64,000 nucleotides of DNA from Pseudorasbora parva (taxonomy: Eukaryota; Chordata; Actinopteri; Cypriniformes; Gobionidae): NCBI RefSeq assembly GCF_024679245.1, contig NC_090176.1:25301046-25365045 (forward strand), given 5' to 3'. Below, in pieces: positions 20,315 to 33,809 of the stretch (positions are counted from its first letter, which is position 1; each line of letters starts with the position of its first letter). The position numbers were made by a program, and so were the translations under genes. A model generated the notes under the pieces. It had not been told where the DNA came from, did not search any database, and was given only the letters and a program-made list of their open reading frames with translations.

Positions 20315-22040
20315 GTAAGCGTGTTGTCTATGATGTCTGTTCCTGTGATATGGAGATTTCTACGCTAGATCTCTTTTTAATGGCTCCGCTTTGATGTTTC
20401 TCCCTCCTGTTAGCATTACACAGCATCCATCCATCCTTCCATTCAGGATTTATCTCACTCAAGCTCTGATGCAGTGTTTATCAGGAACTAGCGTAATAAA
20501 TTCGCCCGTGCCGCATCATTTTGTCATGCTGCTTTTTTCCATCAAATGCTTAATTATTACATTGCTGTCTGAGATGTGGCTTAGCGGTTAACGTGTTCTG
20601 TGAGTGCAAAATTCTGTTTTCAATTGCTTGTTGTTCCAATCCCGATGCATAGAACAAAAAAGGAAGTTTCGCAAAATGTTCAAGCTGCTCTTTTCTCAAC
20701 CGAAGCTTACTGAAAAAATGTGCTTCTACCTATATTTTTGGAAAACTTCAAAACAAACCTATACATACAATTCATTGTATTTCTCAGCTGAAATGAACAA
20801 CAACAACTTCATTCCTTTGTACACAAATTATTATTTCAAGGAGAGATTATATTAATAAAGACCTGACCAATGCTGTTATGACCTCAGAACATTTTTGCCA
20901 TAGTGTATCTTAATACATTTTGATGTTTACATCAAACCAGCTTCATATGTATGGCTGTTCTGATTGTGGTGGATGTTGGCCGAGCCTCGGGTCAGGTTGA
21001 TGTTGGATGTTTTCGGTTTGATGATGTTTTCATGTTTGTTTATTTTATGTAATGGAAAATGTTTTTATCTCACATTTGCTTTTGTCGGTTAGTAAGTGTA
21101 GGTGTTGCGTTAGAGCATTAACCTTTTGGTGTCACACTCCAGGCATTTCATTTCCGAACTGGCGCAACACAACAGCCAGCAAAATATTACTGCCATATTC
21201 ACGTTCATCGGTTTCGGATAGAACTGAACTCGTTTTTTTTACTGTAGCAACACTCACAGGACATTTCACTCTAAAGATACAAGAAGCAGAAATATCATCA
21301 TGGGCACATTTTTTTCATTGAGCCTTTTCTATTCAGTGAAAGTGAAGTGACACCACAGCTGTTCTCTATTAATTCCACCTTTCTTTTTAAGCAGTGTGGT
21401 CATTCTGCTACTTTTTTTCCTTTTGTGTCACACGGACAAAAAAAGTTAGATGGGTTTGAAGCGACATGACTCTAAATAAATAATGACAGCATTTTTATTT
21501 TTGGATGAAATATCCCTTTAATTGCATTGTATTGACTGAGCGCACTGTTTGCAAGCATCTTTCATCCGTTCCTTTTTTCCCCCCACTGAGAATCCCTTAT
21601 TCACACAGCTCCCAACATCACAACGACACTGACATCTTATGCTGGAATGAAAAACTCTGCCGAGTTTGATCAAGGGATCCTGTGTGGAAGTGGGTCTGTT
21701 AGCATAATATATGCTCTGAGAAAGATTATCCATCTCTTGCGGAACAATGACAGGCCCTACTGCAGAGAACGTAATCACATATAATGATGTATATAGTAAT
21801 CTATTCCTAGTCCTCAAAGCTGGAGTAATTACCTATTGTTATGCCTAGCTTGAGATTTATGGGCTTTGCCAAGGCATTCTGAAGTAAAGCAGGATTTTTG
21901 TACATGTTGTGCTCAGTTTCACAAACAAGAAAATCAGATTCCGACCCTTAATCTCTCTGGTTCTGTCAGAACAGTTCTTATTTTCCCCTTGCTGCAATGA
22001 TTGATTCCAGATAAGGACTTTTACCCTTGGCGCACGCGAC
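20315..22040. other. Single-copy-looking sequence
   Basis: Open frames at 20391, 20604, 21052 and 21518 (minus) have no domains. No transposon ends were recognised. Confidence 0.4.
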
Positions 22041-22300
22041 TTGCTGCAGCTGTTGACTTCGAAATATTTGATAAATGAATCGCAAAGGCATTTGCATTCC
22101 ATAAATGATTTAAAGCACCCAAAGGTGATTCAATTTGAGCCTGATTGTTGTCCTAGCTTTGCCTCCAAGAAGCAGACCTGCAAAATGAAGCAAAAAGCCT
22201 TCGGAGAGCGTCACTCTCAGATCAGCAGTGTGGAAAATGAAGTAATGAATTTAAACTCACTGCCTCAGATGTTTTCTCTGTCCCGGTGAGTGCGGTTTAA
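22041..22300. promoter_or_regulatory. Candidate conserved element or weak exon
   Basis: The sequence is dense and repeat-free. A possible acceptor (tgttgtcctag, ending about 22155) and a strong donor-like ccg|gtgagtgcgg near 22285 would frame a 130-bp exon that is open in the frame starting at 22041. The encoded peptide is not recognised. A conserved non-coding element is equally plausible. Confidence 0.25.
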
Positions 22301-23765
22301 ACCTTTTTCGTACACAAAGGCCTCATTGGCTTTATGATCAGCGCTTTCATGTGCTTCTCCTCAGTGTGGCGATGGTACGACTGAAAAGATAAAGAGATTG
22401 ATGAACTACACTTGAAAAGGCCCGTACGCAGAAAGAATCTAATCAGATCATCGCGAGCTAGGCTGTGACATCTCTACTGAGCAGTGGCGGCTGATATATA
22501 TCGCTTGGAAAAATGAGAAATCACACCACCGAATACAATCTAACGCTTTCCGGTGCGAGTAGCACCAGCGACAGCCATTGTACTTGCATCTGATGTGTCT
22601 GTGGCCATTAAGATCAACATACATTTTTTATGGAAAGGATTATCATATGGTTGGGCCAATTAGTAATGCCTTACAGAGCATGAGAGATATCTGGTGTGAA
22701 TAATTAATGACTTGATTATAAAGTCAACTCAGTTCCACTTTGCAGAGTTTGAATTATTAGGTTGTAGTGATGCTTACTCTGAGGTACTGGCTTTTATCAT
22801 GTGGTTGGTGATTGTTTTTTAGCACCAGTCTTCAGCTAGTCTGGAAAACATTGCCTTTTTATCGGTTCATATGGCTTTACGCTTGTAGTAATTGGTGGCC
22901 TATAATTCTTCTAGGCATTTAACCACAAGCAGAGCGGAGTTCAACTGTTATAGGAGAAGCTGTTCCCTCAGAGTTAGCAGAGCTGTGTGACTCTTGGCGT
23001 TATGGAGAGCTTGAAGTGTGCTTTGGGCTTGACCTTCATCACTGTCTGAGAAATCGGGGGGGTACCCAAGGCTGTGGGTAATGGGACGATAATTTAGCTC
23101 CTTAAACAAAGCACTCTCATTAGGGCCTGTGAGGAACAATCCCCCCTGCTCCATTTTTCACCAGCGACTGCCTGAAGAGAGGGAAAGTGAGAGTGATCAG
23201 TGGTTTGAGACTATGCAGGGTTTCTGCATGTTCTATAAAATCATAGAAATCTGGTGAAAATGTGAGCATTATTTCATATTGAGCCATCTGCTTTTAACAA
23301 GATGTAAATGGCTGATATATTTAGCATTGTCAAACCTCATGTGCTGGGGTGTACTGTGTATCTGCGAATACTGTGTATTAACCGGTTTCAGGAATGATTG
23401 TTTTCTTCCTAGTGCATGAAGATCCTATCAGGTTTTGTTTGCAAAAATAACGGATACAGGGAAATGTTGCGTATGCTTTGAAAGTTACTTGAACAGTTTG
23501 TTATTGTTATTAACTTATTTTGAGCTATTTGAAAAAAATGTACAGATTTTTTTTCAGCCCACATTTCACACTGCTAATGCTTTACTTGGCATATTATTAT
23601 CTAGACATAATGCAAATGAAATCAATAATTGTCAAAATAGTTTTTTCTTTTCCTCTCAAGTCCAGATGGTTTATTTTAATGAATGCTCACTTCATATGGT
23701 TATTTTTACGTTTAAATATTTAAGACAGTAGAGTCGTGCCCTTTACCAATGATTAAATGCAACTA
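22301..23765. other. Single-copy-looking sequence
   Basis: 22930-23160 is dense in complex sequence and carries a 68-codon minus-strand ORF (22948-23154, starting MEQGGLFLTGPNE) with no recognised family. It may be another conserved non-coding segment. Confidence 0.35.
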
Positions 23766-23880
23766 CATTTACATTTATGCATTTGGCAGATGCTTTTATC
23801 AAAAGTGACTTACATAGCATTCAAACTGTACATTTTGCACGTTTATAAATTCCCTGGGAGTCAAACTTTATACAGGAATG
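23766..23880 (+). repeat. Dispersed repeat (gcatttggcaga family), copy 1
   Basis: Contains acatttatgcatttggcaga and tgcttttatcaaaagtgact, shared with 27530-27582 and, reversed, 59151-59197. The ttccctgggagtcaaac at 23860 resembles a decayed B box on the minus strand, so a tRNA-derived SINE origin is possible. Confidence 0.6.
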
Positions 23881-24289
23881 ATCACATTGCTAATGAGTTT
23901 GGTTTCAAACTCAAACACTATAAGACCGTAAAAGACCATAGATATATAATTACAGACAAAGCATTATGAAATAATTTGTTTACAGTTTGTAATGCAGCTG
24001 CTGTCCGATCCAGTACCAATACAGTTAGCTACTTCATCCATCAACAAATGTATCTTTGCAAACTCTCTGTGCCTCGTTAAAAAAACCAAAATGCTCCGAA
24101 CAAACATATAATCCAGGACGTCGTTAAATAAACCATCCCCTAAAGTCTGTACTTTGATATGCATCAAAGCATGCTTTCTTTTACTCTTCCATTTGTCTTG
24201 TTGAAAGACTCAAGCGTGTAGAGTATGTGCGTGACACTCATATCCAGTCTAGGCAAATGTCTGCCATTAAGTGACTGAATGCCAGTAGG
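23881..24289. other. Unassigned sequence
   Basis: No recognised gene or repeat boundary. Confidence 0.4.
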
Positions 24290-24530
24290 GGTCTATGTTG
24301 CAATTATGTACTATTCGTTGATGTGTGGAGGCAGGGATATGCAAATGTATTTGCCCATGTGACATCACAGACATCATGCAATATCAAAACGAGCTTGATT
24401 TAATAAATGCTTTGTTTATAATTAGGAGGACGTTTTAAGCGATAGAACTTGCAGGATGTTTTAAAGGTTCAAATACCTCTTATATGTCAAAAGATCAAGG
24501 TAAATTTGATTTCTCATGTCATGCCCCTTT
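24290..24530 (-). mobile_element. TTAA-type MITE fragment
   Basis: The segment ends catgcccctttaa, i.e. a TTAA-abutting aggggcatgacatgag terminus on the minus strand, and contains ttttgacatataagagg. The other terminus was not found. Confidence 0.45.
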
Positions 24531-24533
24531 AAA

Positions 24534-26089
24534 AGAAAACTGTAATGAACAAAATGCCTCTGTATTGATCTTGTGCTGTGCTTCTTGTTTTGTCTTCCTA
24601 GCATATCAACTGTTATATATGATTGTGCTGCAAGATAAATATGTCAGCAGTTGCACCATTACACCAGCCCTAGTGGAGTCTGATTGATCTCACTCTCAGA
24701 TGAATTTATTCTCCAAAATACTGTGAAAGGTTTCATTGCTGGAGTCACGTGTGATGTTAAATCCGATGAGGCTTGGTTTGATTTGTTACACCATTATCGT
24801 TGTCCAGTTTCTAATGTAGACAGGATATGTAATTGGCTTTGAAAGGATGTATAATAGAATATGTAATTGACTTTAAAAGGACGATATACATTTGTATAAT
24901 AATATAAAAGTCTCAGTCTACTACTACTGTTCACAAGCTTCATGAAGTCCTTTTTTATGACATTCAAGAGTTGGTAAGTAAACAAGATGACATTTAATAT
25001 GTAAAACTGCTTTTTAGGTAACTGGTTAGGAGTAAGGATCATGGCCCTCAGTGTGGGAGACCTTATTTTAAAATCCAATCCTATTTGCAAATATCACTGT
25101 ATCTCCTGTTCTTCAAAGTCCTGTTTATTTGCTCTTGTGATAAGGCTTATCTTCAAAAACAGAGCACCCAGTTGGTCTGCATTTCCTCATCAATAAGTAT
25201 AAGCAATTAAACACTTGTGGCAGTGCATTGTCTATTAGCATATCACTTATATCCTCCTCACGGATGTTAACAGATTTTCTTGAGGTCTGGATTTGCATTA
25301 TTAGGAAATGTCTCATCTCTTTCCCACATGCTTATCTCAAAGACGGGGGCTCAAATTTGTTATGGATGTTTCATGTTTTTTTGTTTTTGAAAAAACAAAA
25401 TGTATAGCTTCGTCTTTTAGTCATTACTTGGTGGGCGCAAATTAGAGCTGTAGATCAAAGAATTTAATTTTTTGGAAAGAAGGCATTTGTAGCTATTTCG
25501 ATCTCTTTTTAACCTCTAAAGGTTGCAAACACATTCCATTCTCTTAAACACGATGTCAAATCTCATTGCAAGTCTGCAAAATGTAGTTGATTTTATTTTT
25601 GATGGAGTTACCTCAGAGGTGAAAGGGGGAAAATGCTTTAGACAGGCGTGGAAGATTGACATTTTGAATACTTCCCTCAGACAAATACCAAGTACAGCAT
25701 AGAATGGCATTGTGTTATTTTGCTTTGAGAAATGCACTGGCATTTGAACTGGCAGAATAATGCTGCGAGTCTCTTTCTCTGTGGCCGGCAGGTTTATTCT
25801 CCCCCTCCTCTCAGAACGCAGCTACAATCAGCTGTAGTGTAAATCACTGCGAGTCTCACTCCAATTACCACTTCCTTTATTTCACAGAGCTCTGTAGCAC
25901 ATTCATCTAAATGATTCCCAAATATACACATTGATTTGAAAGTCTAATTATGTCTATCCTCACCCCTAAACACATCTATACAGATACAATAAATAAAATA
26001 TAATAACATATCAATTATTATATTAATAATAATCATGAATATTACTATTTAAATGTTTGCAGTTCGTAAGATTTGAATAAAGATGTTCA
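24534..26089. other. Single-copy-looking sequence
   Basis: A ~35-bp imperfect tandem duplication lies at 24826-24890 (atatgtaattggctttgaaa and atatgtaattgactttaaaa). No gene was recognised. Confidence 0.4.
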
Positions 26090-26295
26090 TGAAAAAAAGA
26101 TGGTCTTATGCTCCTCATTTGCTCTATATTTATTTAATCAAAAATACTGTAAAAGCAGTAATATTGTAAATTATTCTTTTCTAAAAAATAATAATTATTT
26201 GGCAAAGAAATATTATTAGCATCTTTACACCAGTCTTCAGTCACTATCCTTCAGAAATCATTCTAATATGGTGGTCTGCTGCTCAGGGAACAATT
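26090..26295 (+). repeat. Dispersed cyprinid-type repeat, second copy
   Basis: Contains aaaaatactgtaaaagcagt, agcagtaatattgtaaat, ccagtcttcagtcac and cagaaatcattctaatatg, in the same order as the split copy at 5300/9077 and the reversed copy at 49320-49700. Confidence 0.65.
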
Positions 26296-26470
26296 CGTTT
26301 CATTTCATTTTTTTTTTTTTTTTTTTTTAGGATTCTTTTATCAATAGAAAGTATGTCAAAGTATGCAATTTATTTAAACTAGAATTATTGTAGAATTATT
26401 GTCATAGTTTACCTTCTTATTATGAAAATGACTCTTATTCTGACACTGGGCTATAAACAAACATGCATAC

Positions 26471-27438
26471 CAGTGATGGAAACTCGGGTCTGCGACTTGG
26501 ACTCAAGTGAAAAAAAAAAAAAAAAAGACTTGGACTTGCAAACAACTGACCCGAGACTTGACTTGAGACTTGATATGGACTGGACATGGACTTGAAAAAA
26601 TGAAAGTCTTTTGGCACAGCATTCCCAGTTACAGTTTCTATTTACTACCCCACATGACAGCACAAAATTCCACCTTTTACTGTTCCTTCATTCTAAATAT
26701 GTGCTGCAGAATCGAATATCACAAAATATTTCTAAAAATGCACCAAGCCAGCAAGCACGTGACACATTTGAAGGCATGTGAATTCATCACCCATTAGAAA
26801 ACTGCTGTTACATAAATTAGCAACAAATAGTAACAATATAGCCAAGCCTTACCTTAAAAAACTTTCAATTGAATTTTAAAAGCAATCAATTGATCCGAAG
26901 GGAAGCTGCAGTGTTACACAGCAGCAGAGGCTTACGGTCCTTTTTCACGAAGTACACATTTCCATGTCCTTTTCATACGGAATTAATGACCGTCCAACTT
27001 ATTTCCACAAACGAGACACGCAGATGGAAATGTTGTTGTTCGTTGTTGTTTACTGTAATGCTTGTTAACGCTTTTTACAGTAACATTTACTGTAACGTTA
27101 CTGTAACGCTTGTTAAACATATAACAAAACACAGGTTTTGTTACTGCCGATGCTCGCTAGACTGCATTATCCAGCATTGCTTGAGATCTACAGCAAATAG
27201 TATAATTTTGTAGAGTTTGAAAGGAATAGTAATGATTCAAGTAGTATTTTGTGTGCTTCATTATGCAATTTTAAAGTAGACGGAATCTGTTTTGATAGTT
27301 CAATACAATAATTAGATACTAGCTGAAAAAAAAAATATATTGCTAAAAACAGAACAAAGACTTTTTGAGACTTGACTTGGATCTCAGAGACTTAAAACTT
27401 GACTTGTGTTGGACCACAGGGACTTGTGAACATGTCTG
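26471..27438 (+). mobile_element. 968-bp hAT-type element with gacttg-repeat ends
   Basis: Starts cagtgatggaaactcgggtc; the ends are rich in gacttgacttg words (26487-26600 and 27358-27425). Flanking octamers atgcatac (26463-26470) and atgcaaat (27439-27446) agree at 6 of 8. The interior shows no recognisable transposase. Confidence 0.65.
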
Positions 27439-27529
27439 ATGCAAATATACACGTCTTGTTGCAACATTATGTATCTGTTTTGTGCAAATTTGAACCCTAT
27501 TTCAGATATGTTTGTGACACTGATTGTAT

Positions 27530-27582
27530 TTACATTACATTTAATCATTTAGCAGACGCTTTTATCCAAAGCAACTTACAAA
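27530..27582 (+). repeat. Dispersed repeat (gcatttggcaga family), copy 2
   Basis: Contains tttaatcatttagcagacgc and ttttatccaaagcaacttac, matching copy 1 at 23766 and the reversed copy at 59151. Confidence 0.6.
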
Positions 27583-29648
27583 AAAGGGGAGAGCAATAGA
27601 AGCAACGAAACAGACAAGGCCAACAACCTGTAAGAGCTGTACGAAGTCTCAGTTAATTAGCACAGTACACAGTTGTTGTTGTTTTTTTGCGTATTGTTAA
27701 GCGTATTGATTGTGTATTGTTAAGCGTTGTTTCTGTCCTCACCATGCCATTTCTTCTTCAGTTTAACATATAATTAGTTACACATTTCACTATGTTGATT
27801 TATGTATTGTTTTAAGAAGTTAAACAAGACCAGTAATCATGTTAAATATGTATTGTTTCCATATAACTACTTACATAGTCATTTTTATGCACTGAAACAT
27901 TTCCCCACCCCGAAAAGACAAAACCCGGTCACAGTAAGTGCCACCATTTTGAGGATCCCAATCCCGCCAATAGAAGGCACAGTTCATTGTTCTCATGTGT
28001 GAGGGGATTGGTGATCTGAATGATTCTTGGTTTAACATTGTTAAACATATAAGTGAGTCATATATTTTAACTGAGTTTGTTTTGGTCTTTCTTAAATGTC
28101 TTTATTACCTTTAATTTCTAAATGGTTTAATTCAAGTAGGAGGAGCTTGGCCTTTTTAAGAGGGCCTTTCAGAATTGTTTGGAAATTTATAGATTGAGTT
28201 GGATTATAGTTGTGGAGCAGAATTGCTATTTTGGGTCAGTTTATTGTCATATTAGGTCCACATTGGTCCTTGATGAATATAATTTCTTTAAAAAACTCTT
28301 ACTGACCTTAAACTTTTAACTGTCGTGCATTTAGTTAAATGCCATTCATTATTATTATACTATATTTTGTATTCTAACAAAGCATGGGCATTCTCTGAAC
28401 TCATCAAAAATCCTCAGCATTTAAGTCTACGTACTTATTATAGTACAGTATATTAAATTTGGCACCATTTGCAGAAGTAAAAGGGTTTGTGTTCGTCTGC
28501 ATTACATTGATGAATCTCGTGTGGATACTCTGGAGGTCCTAACGGTCGAGTTTCCAGAAGATGTGCATCCAGATTAAATGTGGGAAGAGCACATGAGGGC
28601 AGAGGCAATGATTCCCCGCAATGAGAAATCAATAAGGTTTCATTAAGGTAGGAGGGTTCATCTCAGCCCTTTCGTCATGTATCATTCAGCATTCAGTGTT
28701 TGCTGTCGATCGCAAAGATAAGAAAAGGAAGATGAAAAGAGAGAGGTGAAGTTTTACAGTATTACCACCAGTCTCACGGTAACCTCACATAACTCGCTGT
28801 TAATGAGCATCTTGAGGATATGAAATATTTCGACAGTACCAAAGCCAAAATTAATATATTTATATTTTAAAAGAATAAAATCAGATTACATTTCCTTTTA
28901 TACCATGTTTTTTTTTTTCAGGACTCAGATTTGGACAATTTTAAATGTCTTTTAAATTTCAGTGGTTTCATACTCATGGCAGCCGATAATTCACTGTATA
29001 GAATAAATTGTGGTGTTCACACATTTATCCTCACTCTTAGTTAACCATGCGTAATGCAGTCTGGGTTGTATTTTCTTTTACCTTGCAGGGCGTTTGCTCA
29101 TGGTTTTTGGAGATAGAATGTAAGAAAAAGTAAAAAGACCTTTTTATCCTGTTGCCATTAAGAAATCATTTTGACAATGAGATGACTAATATGCATGTTC
29201 TTAAATTATACTTTCTTTCCAAAACAACTGATTCACTGCATTCACTGGTGCTGTAACTGTCATCTGTATGTGCTGTTTATTAAAATTGACCTTGGAACAC
29301 AGTGTAGATGCAGTGTTCAAGGCTTTCCTAACATTACGCGATAACGCGATTTGGAGTTGTAGCCGGTGTGTGTGCGCTATCTTCATGAGCAGGGGGAGCT
29401 GATTGAGGTTGTCTTAAAAGCTTTACATTCAGCCTCCCCGGACCCACCAAACAGGAATTTTCCAAGCTGTTTTCATTCCCAACAGAACATTTCCTTGCCA
29501 AGATACAGATTTCAGAAAGCCTTCTGGCTCTGATGTTCTTTGACGCTGTGAAGGTTATCTTATTAGCCACATGCAAAGTTATACGATTTTTTTGTTGTTG
29601 TTGTTAAAGTTTAATAAACTATTTTTTTATTATTATCAAATACATTTA

Positions 29649-29653
<5 letters not shown>
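27583..29653. other. Single-copy-looking sequence
   Basis: 28490-28790 and 29200-29580 are of more complex composition, with no transposon ends. No exon with convincing splice sites and a recognisable peptide was found. Confidence 0.4.

Positions 29654-29718
<65 letters not shown>
29654..29718. repeat. (TA)n microsatellite
   Basis: About 30 TA units. Confidence 0.95.
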
Positions 29719-29720
<2 letters not shown>

Positions 29721-29776
29721 CAATTCCATTTTTTTTATAGCCACCTTTGTTCATTTTTATCAAAGGTGCCAATAAG

Positions 29777-29870
<94 letters not shown>
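29777..29870. repeat. (CA)n microsatellite
   Basis: About 46 CA units. The HTHT and CVCV open frames on the two strands are artefacts of it. Confidence 0.95.
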
Positions 29871-29872
<2 letters not shown>

Positions 29873-29885
29873 TGTATATATACAC

Positions 29886-30845
29886 AGTGCCTTGCGACCT
29901 TTTGCCACATTTCAGGCTTCAAACATAATGATATAAAACTGTAATTTTTTGTGGAATATCAACAACAAGTGGGACACAATCATGAAGTGGAACGAAATGT
30001 ATTGGATATTTTAAACTTTTAACAAATCAAAAACTGATAAAATGGGCGTGCAAAATTATTCGGCCCCTTTACTTTCAGTGCAGCAAACTCTCTCCAGAAG
30101 TTCAGTGAGGATCTCTGAATTATACAATGTTGACCTAAATGATTAATGATGACAAATACAATCCTGGAACTTAAAAAGGGACAGGATTCTGTGGCCAGAT
30201 AAAACAAAACAAAAAAGAGAGCTTTTTGGCTGCAAACCCACTAGAAGTGTTAGTTGCAAACAAGGATGTCCATGGTTTAATATACTGCTGGATCTTTAAT
30301 GTTGTGGGCTTATTTTCTTTTTTGCTGGAGGTCCTGAACATCTTGTTCAGATATATGGTATCATGGATTCTAGCAAATACCAACAGCTCAAAAATATAAA
30401 CCCGACGGCCTCTGCCAGAAATAATTGGCTGTGGTTGGATCTCCCATCTGTCGATGATCCAAAACAAACATCAAAATCAATACAAAAATGAAAATGAGTG
30501 GGGTGAACTGAAGAGAAGAAGCACCAACACGTATCTGTGAATCTGAAGGATCTGGAGAGATTCTGTATGGAGGAATGGTCTCTGATCTCTTGTCAGATGT
30601 TCTCCAAACTCATCAGGCATTATAGAAGATGACTCAGAGCTGTTTTCTTGGGGAAAGGACGTTGCAATAATTGGGTGCCAAATTGAACTAGAGAAAACAT
30701 TTATTTTATAATGAGACATTTTCCATTGTTTAACTTCAATGAAAGGGTAGAATTTTGTTTTTGTTTTTTTTAGAATGAAAGATCAAAAATATACACAATA
30801 TAAATTTATTTTCGAAGCCCCCTTTCAAGGGTGCCAATAATTCAC
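29886..30845 (+). mobile_element. Composite of Tc1-like fragments
   Basis: 29886-30155 matches the 5' terminal region of one Tc1 family (cagtgccttgcgac, then ttttgccacatttcaggctt). From about 30162 the sequence changes to the C-terminal part of a different, older Tc1-like element that ends with ttcaagggtgccaataattc at about 30840. A related word, caaaggtgccaataag, occurs at 29761, left of the CA repeat. So two elements are juxtaposed or nested. Confidence 0.7.
30175..30680 (+). pseudogene. Degenerate Tc1-like transposase, catalytic half
   Basis: Frames shift repeatedly, but the motif order is clear: ELFGCKPT, FFAGGPEHLVQIYGIMDSS, KYQQ, then DDPKQTSKS at the position of the second catalytic Asp, and LKDLERFCMEEWSLI near the C-terminus. 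The DLNPIENLW segment is missing and stops are frequent. It is the most decayed of the Tc1 copies here. Confidence 0.8.
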
Positions 30846-31543
30846 CTTATATTTAAAATGATTTTGATATATTGGTAGGGGCACTTCCAAGTTACATTTT
30901 ATGTTAGCAAACATTCTTCACATCTGTTAGTTAAAAAATAGGAAGCAAATTTGAGCTTCACAACCACAAAGCATTAGTAATAGTCTAGTAAGTCATCAGT
31001 GAGCAAGAACACATTACCATATCTCGCATATGATAAATCACCATATGTCATTTGTGACAAAATACCATTAAATCAGAATGTCCCCATTTGTCATAAACTT
31101 TGCACACTGTGCAAATAACACATTTTTACAACACAAAAATGTGTGCAGGGTCAGTTCCAGCTCTTCACTACAGGAAAAGGTGTGAACTGCCAGCAAAGAT
31201 CGCCAATAGCAGTGTGACAGACACACTCTGCAGGTGCTGGCATGGCTACCAAACTATCGGGTGCTTTTGGTAAAAGACCAAGAGCTGTGTGTTATTTAAC
31301 TGGAAAGGACAGGAGGATGTGTCCATATGCTCTTAATGGAAGCAGTATGTAATATACGGGACATGCAGCAATAATTTTCAACTGGTTTCGCTGTTGTCTC
31401 AGATTGAAAGTACACATTACTAAAATTATTATTTCAATGATTTAAGTAATAAGTTCTTTAAGTAACGTTAAAGTAAAAATAGTAATGTGAAGTTTTTAAG
31501 ATAATTTAAAATAATGTTTTTCAATTCTATATTTTAAAATGTG

Positions 31544-31591
<48 letters not shown>

Positions 31592-32533
31592 TGTACGTAC
31601 TTGTTGACTCGTGACAAATTGCTTGTGATGTTTCTCATTTGTAAACATATGAGGATGCCAGAGGTAATAATGTCCATAAATTCACACATGGAAATGTATT
31701 AATATTAAAATATTATTTTAGACAGCAAATACAAACAACAAAAAACAAAATCTGGCTAGCACAAAATGTGTCTGCTGGTTATGTGGCTATTACCTAGTGA
31801 CAGATAAATGTGTACCAGAATACTGTAGAATCTAATTGGAGTGTTTTCTCTTTTCAACCCACTTTTTTAGTGTTTATAGTGGCTCTTTGGCCTTGATAAA
31901 CTGAATGTGATAATAAACTGCGATGACAAACTGAAGATTTAAGGAACTTGACAACATTTTCTGGAAATTAATATGACAGCCGATGTAACTGTGACAACAC
32001 TGACAGAAAAAAAAAAAAAAAAACTGCCTAAGTTAGGGGACTGACACGAAAACATTGTCAAAAACCCATCACTTTCTATCAGGTAGGAATTTACAGCTCA
32101 GCAACTGTTGTGGCAGTAATGTTTTCTCTGTGTCATCACAAATTACCCACCCAGCCAGTGCAGCAACAGATTCAGTAAAATTGGTTCCCCTGTGATTAGA
32201 TTTTCTCCTCTCTCCCACACAGTCCTGTTTGAAACTTTATACTGTGTGTGCGGTAATTAACATGGTATTACATGGCCTTGGGGCCACTCCAGGGGCCCTT
32301 AGGAGAGTGTAGCGAAGATGCAGTGGATGTCATTGTCCTCCTGTCACACTGCTGTCCGAGGCTTGAGACTATGGTAATGCTCGCTGTTCTGTATTTTACT
32401 CCACATTCTTCCATCTAACAATGCATTTATATGGATTTCGTTCAGAAAGACTGTAACAGAAACACTGTCCTAGATATGGAATCCTTTCCTTGTTACTAGG
32501 GAATTAAAGTCACCTGTAAATGTCATTTGAATT
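30846..32533. other. Unassigned sequence
   Basis: Contains a TG microsatellite at about 31546-31584 and an A run at 32008-32024. No gene was recognised. Confidence 0.45.
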
Positions 32534-32725
32534 AATTAAAGGTGCACTATGTAACACAAAAATCTGTAAAACCATCTATCTACCACTAAAAACTAAAAAA
32601 AAGCCACTTTGCCAGAGTTATATATTTTGTTCCGTTAAGTACTTTAATTATGCATTACTAATGCATTATCCCAAATGTTTACAACTATTTGTAGAATCGT
32701 GAGAAAATTGCATTTTTAACCAGAA
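32534..32725 (+). repeat. Dispersed repeat (aaaggtgcactatgtaa), copy 1
   Basis: Begins ttaaaggtgcactatgtaac and contains cccaaatgtttacaactatt. A reversed copy lies at 41145-41305. The leading TTAA suggests a TTAA-target element end. Confidence 0.6.
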
Positions 32726-32935
32726 AATTGCATCATATCTGCGAGTAAAATTCATAACATAATTATTAACACACTCAGATGTATCTAATATGATAAACAG
32801 ATACTGTATGTTACATCAAACTCATGACCGGAAAGGGGAAATAGCACCGGCGACTGTGGCATAATAAAAGTCCCACTGCTAGCAAGGCATGTGTTCCATT
32901 AATCTTATTAACAATCGCTCCAGCCAGAGTCCTGC

Positions 32936-33809
32936 ACGGGATCGGGTACCCACGGGTCAACCCGCAAATTTTGCTGAAACGGGTGAAAAACATCCAGCTG
33001 TGTCGGATATGGGTGCGGGTCGGGTCAGACACGGGGGAAACACGGATCTAACACAGGTTTAAAAGAGTCATGTGCGAACGTAAAAATATATGCATATTTT
33101 TAGGAACACATCTTCAAATATATGTCTTGCCTTTATTTCAAATTAATAAAATAATTTCAAAACAATATCAGGTTATTTGTGCTCACGCCGGCGCGCGCCC
33201 TCCCAGGATTCTCTCACTTTCAAAAAATCACAACCACGTAAAGGGGGTCGCACACCGAATGCACAGCTCAGCTCAGCACCGTGCAGCGCCCTGTCTCAGG
33301 TATCTCGCACCGGACGCGCACATTATATACGTGCAAGCTCAATTTTGAATCGACTTCTGACAGAAGAGTTGCACCTTGTAGCAAGGTTTAAACTCAGTAC
33401 ATTGACAATTTGAGTGAAATATAATATACATTTTATATAAAACCTTGAAATGGAGCTCTGTGGCGCGGCAGGATTTTGAACAAATTCCTGAGTTGCCGCA
33501 GATGGGCGCTGAATGCCGCCGCCGGTGTGGGTACGCTCATTGAAAATAATGTGTTCGAATTTTAAAGACGTGGCGCGGTGCTGTAATTACTTTTGTATGA
33601 CCTGCCAATAAATGAGTATATAATGTTATTTATATAATGCTAAACTGATTTTATTTCAGGTGCGGTTCGGGTGTCAGTTCTACTTTAAGTGGGTCAGGTC
33701 GGGTGCACATTTTAATTAGTGCTCATGTTGGAAAACGGGTCGGATGCAGTTTATGGGATGCGGGTACGGGCGGGTGCGGATTTACAATATCGGACCCGTG
33801 CAGGACTCT
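32936..33809. mobile_element. GGGT-rich element with agagtcctgcacggg TIRs
   Basis: The left end agagtcctgcacggg and the reversed right end agagtcctgcacggg are identical over 15 bp. Both subterminal regions are rich in cgggt words. The interior (33180-33560) is CpG-rich but shows no recognisable domain. hAT-like by style; a clean flanking duplication was not found. Confidence 0.75.

Noticed and set aside
22948..23154. 68-codon minus-strand ORF as a small gene
   Set aside because: Composition is protein-like, but no family, splice structure or promoter is seen; kept only as part of a possible conserved segment.
26869..27213. 114-codon plus-strand ORF inside the hAT-type element
   Set aside because: No transposase motifs; composition follows local TGTTACTG-type repeats.
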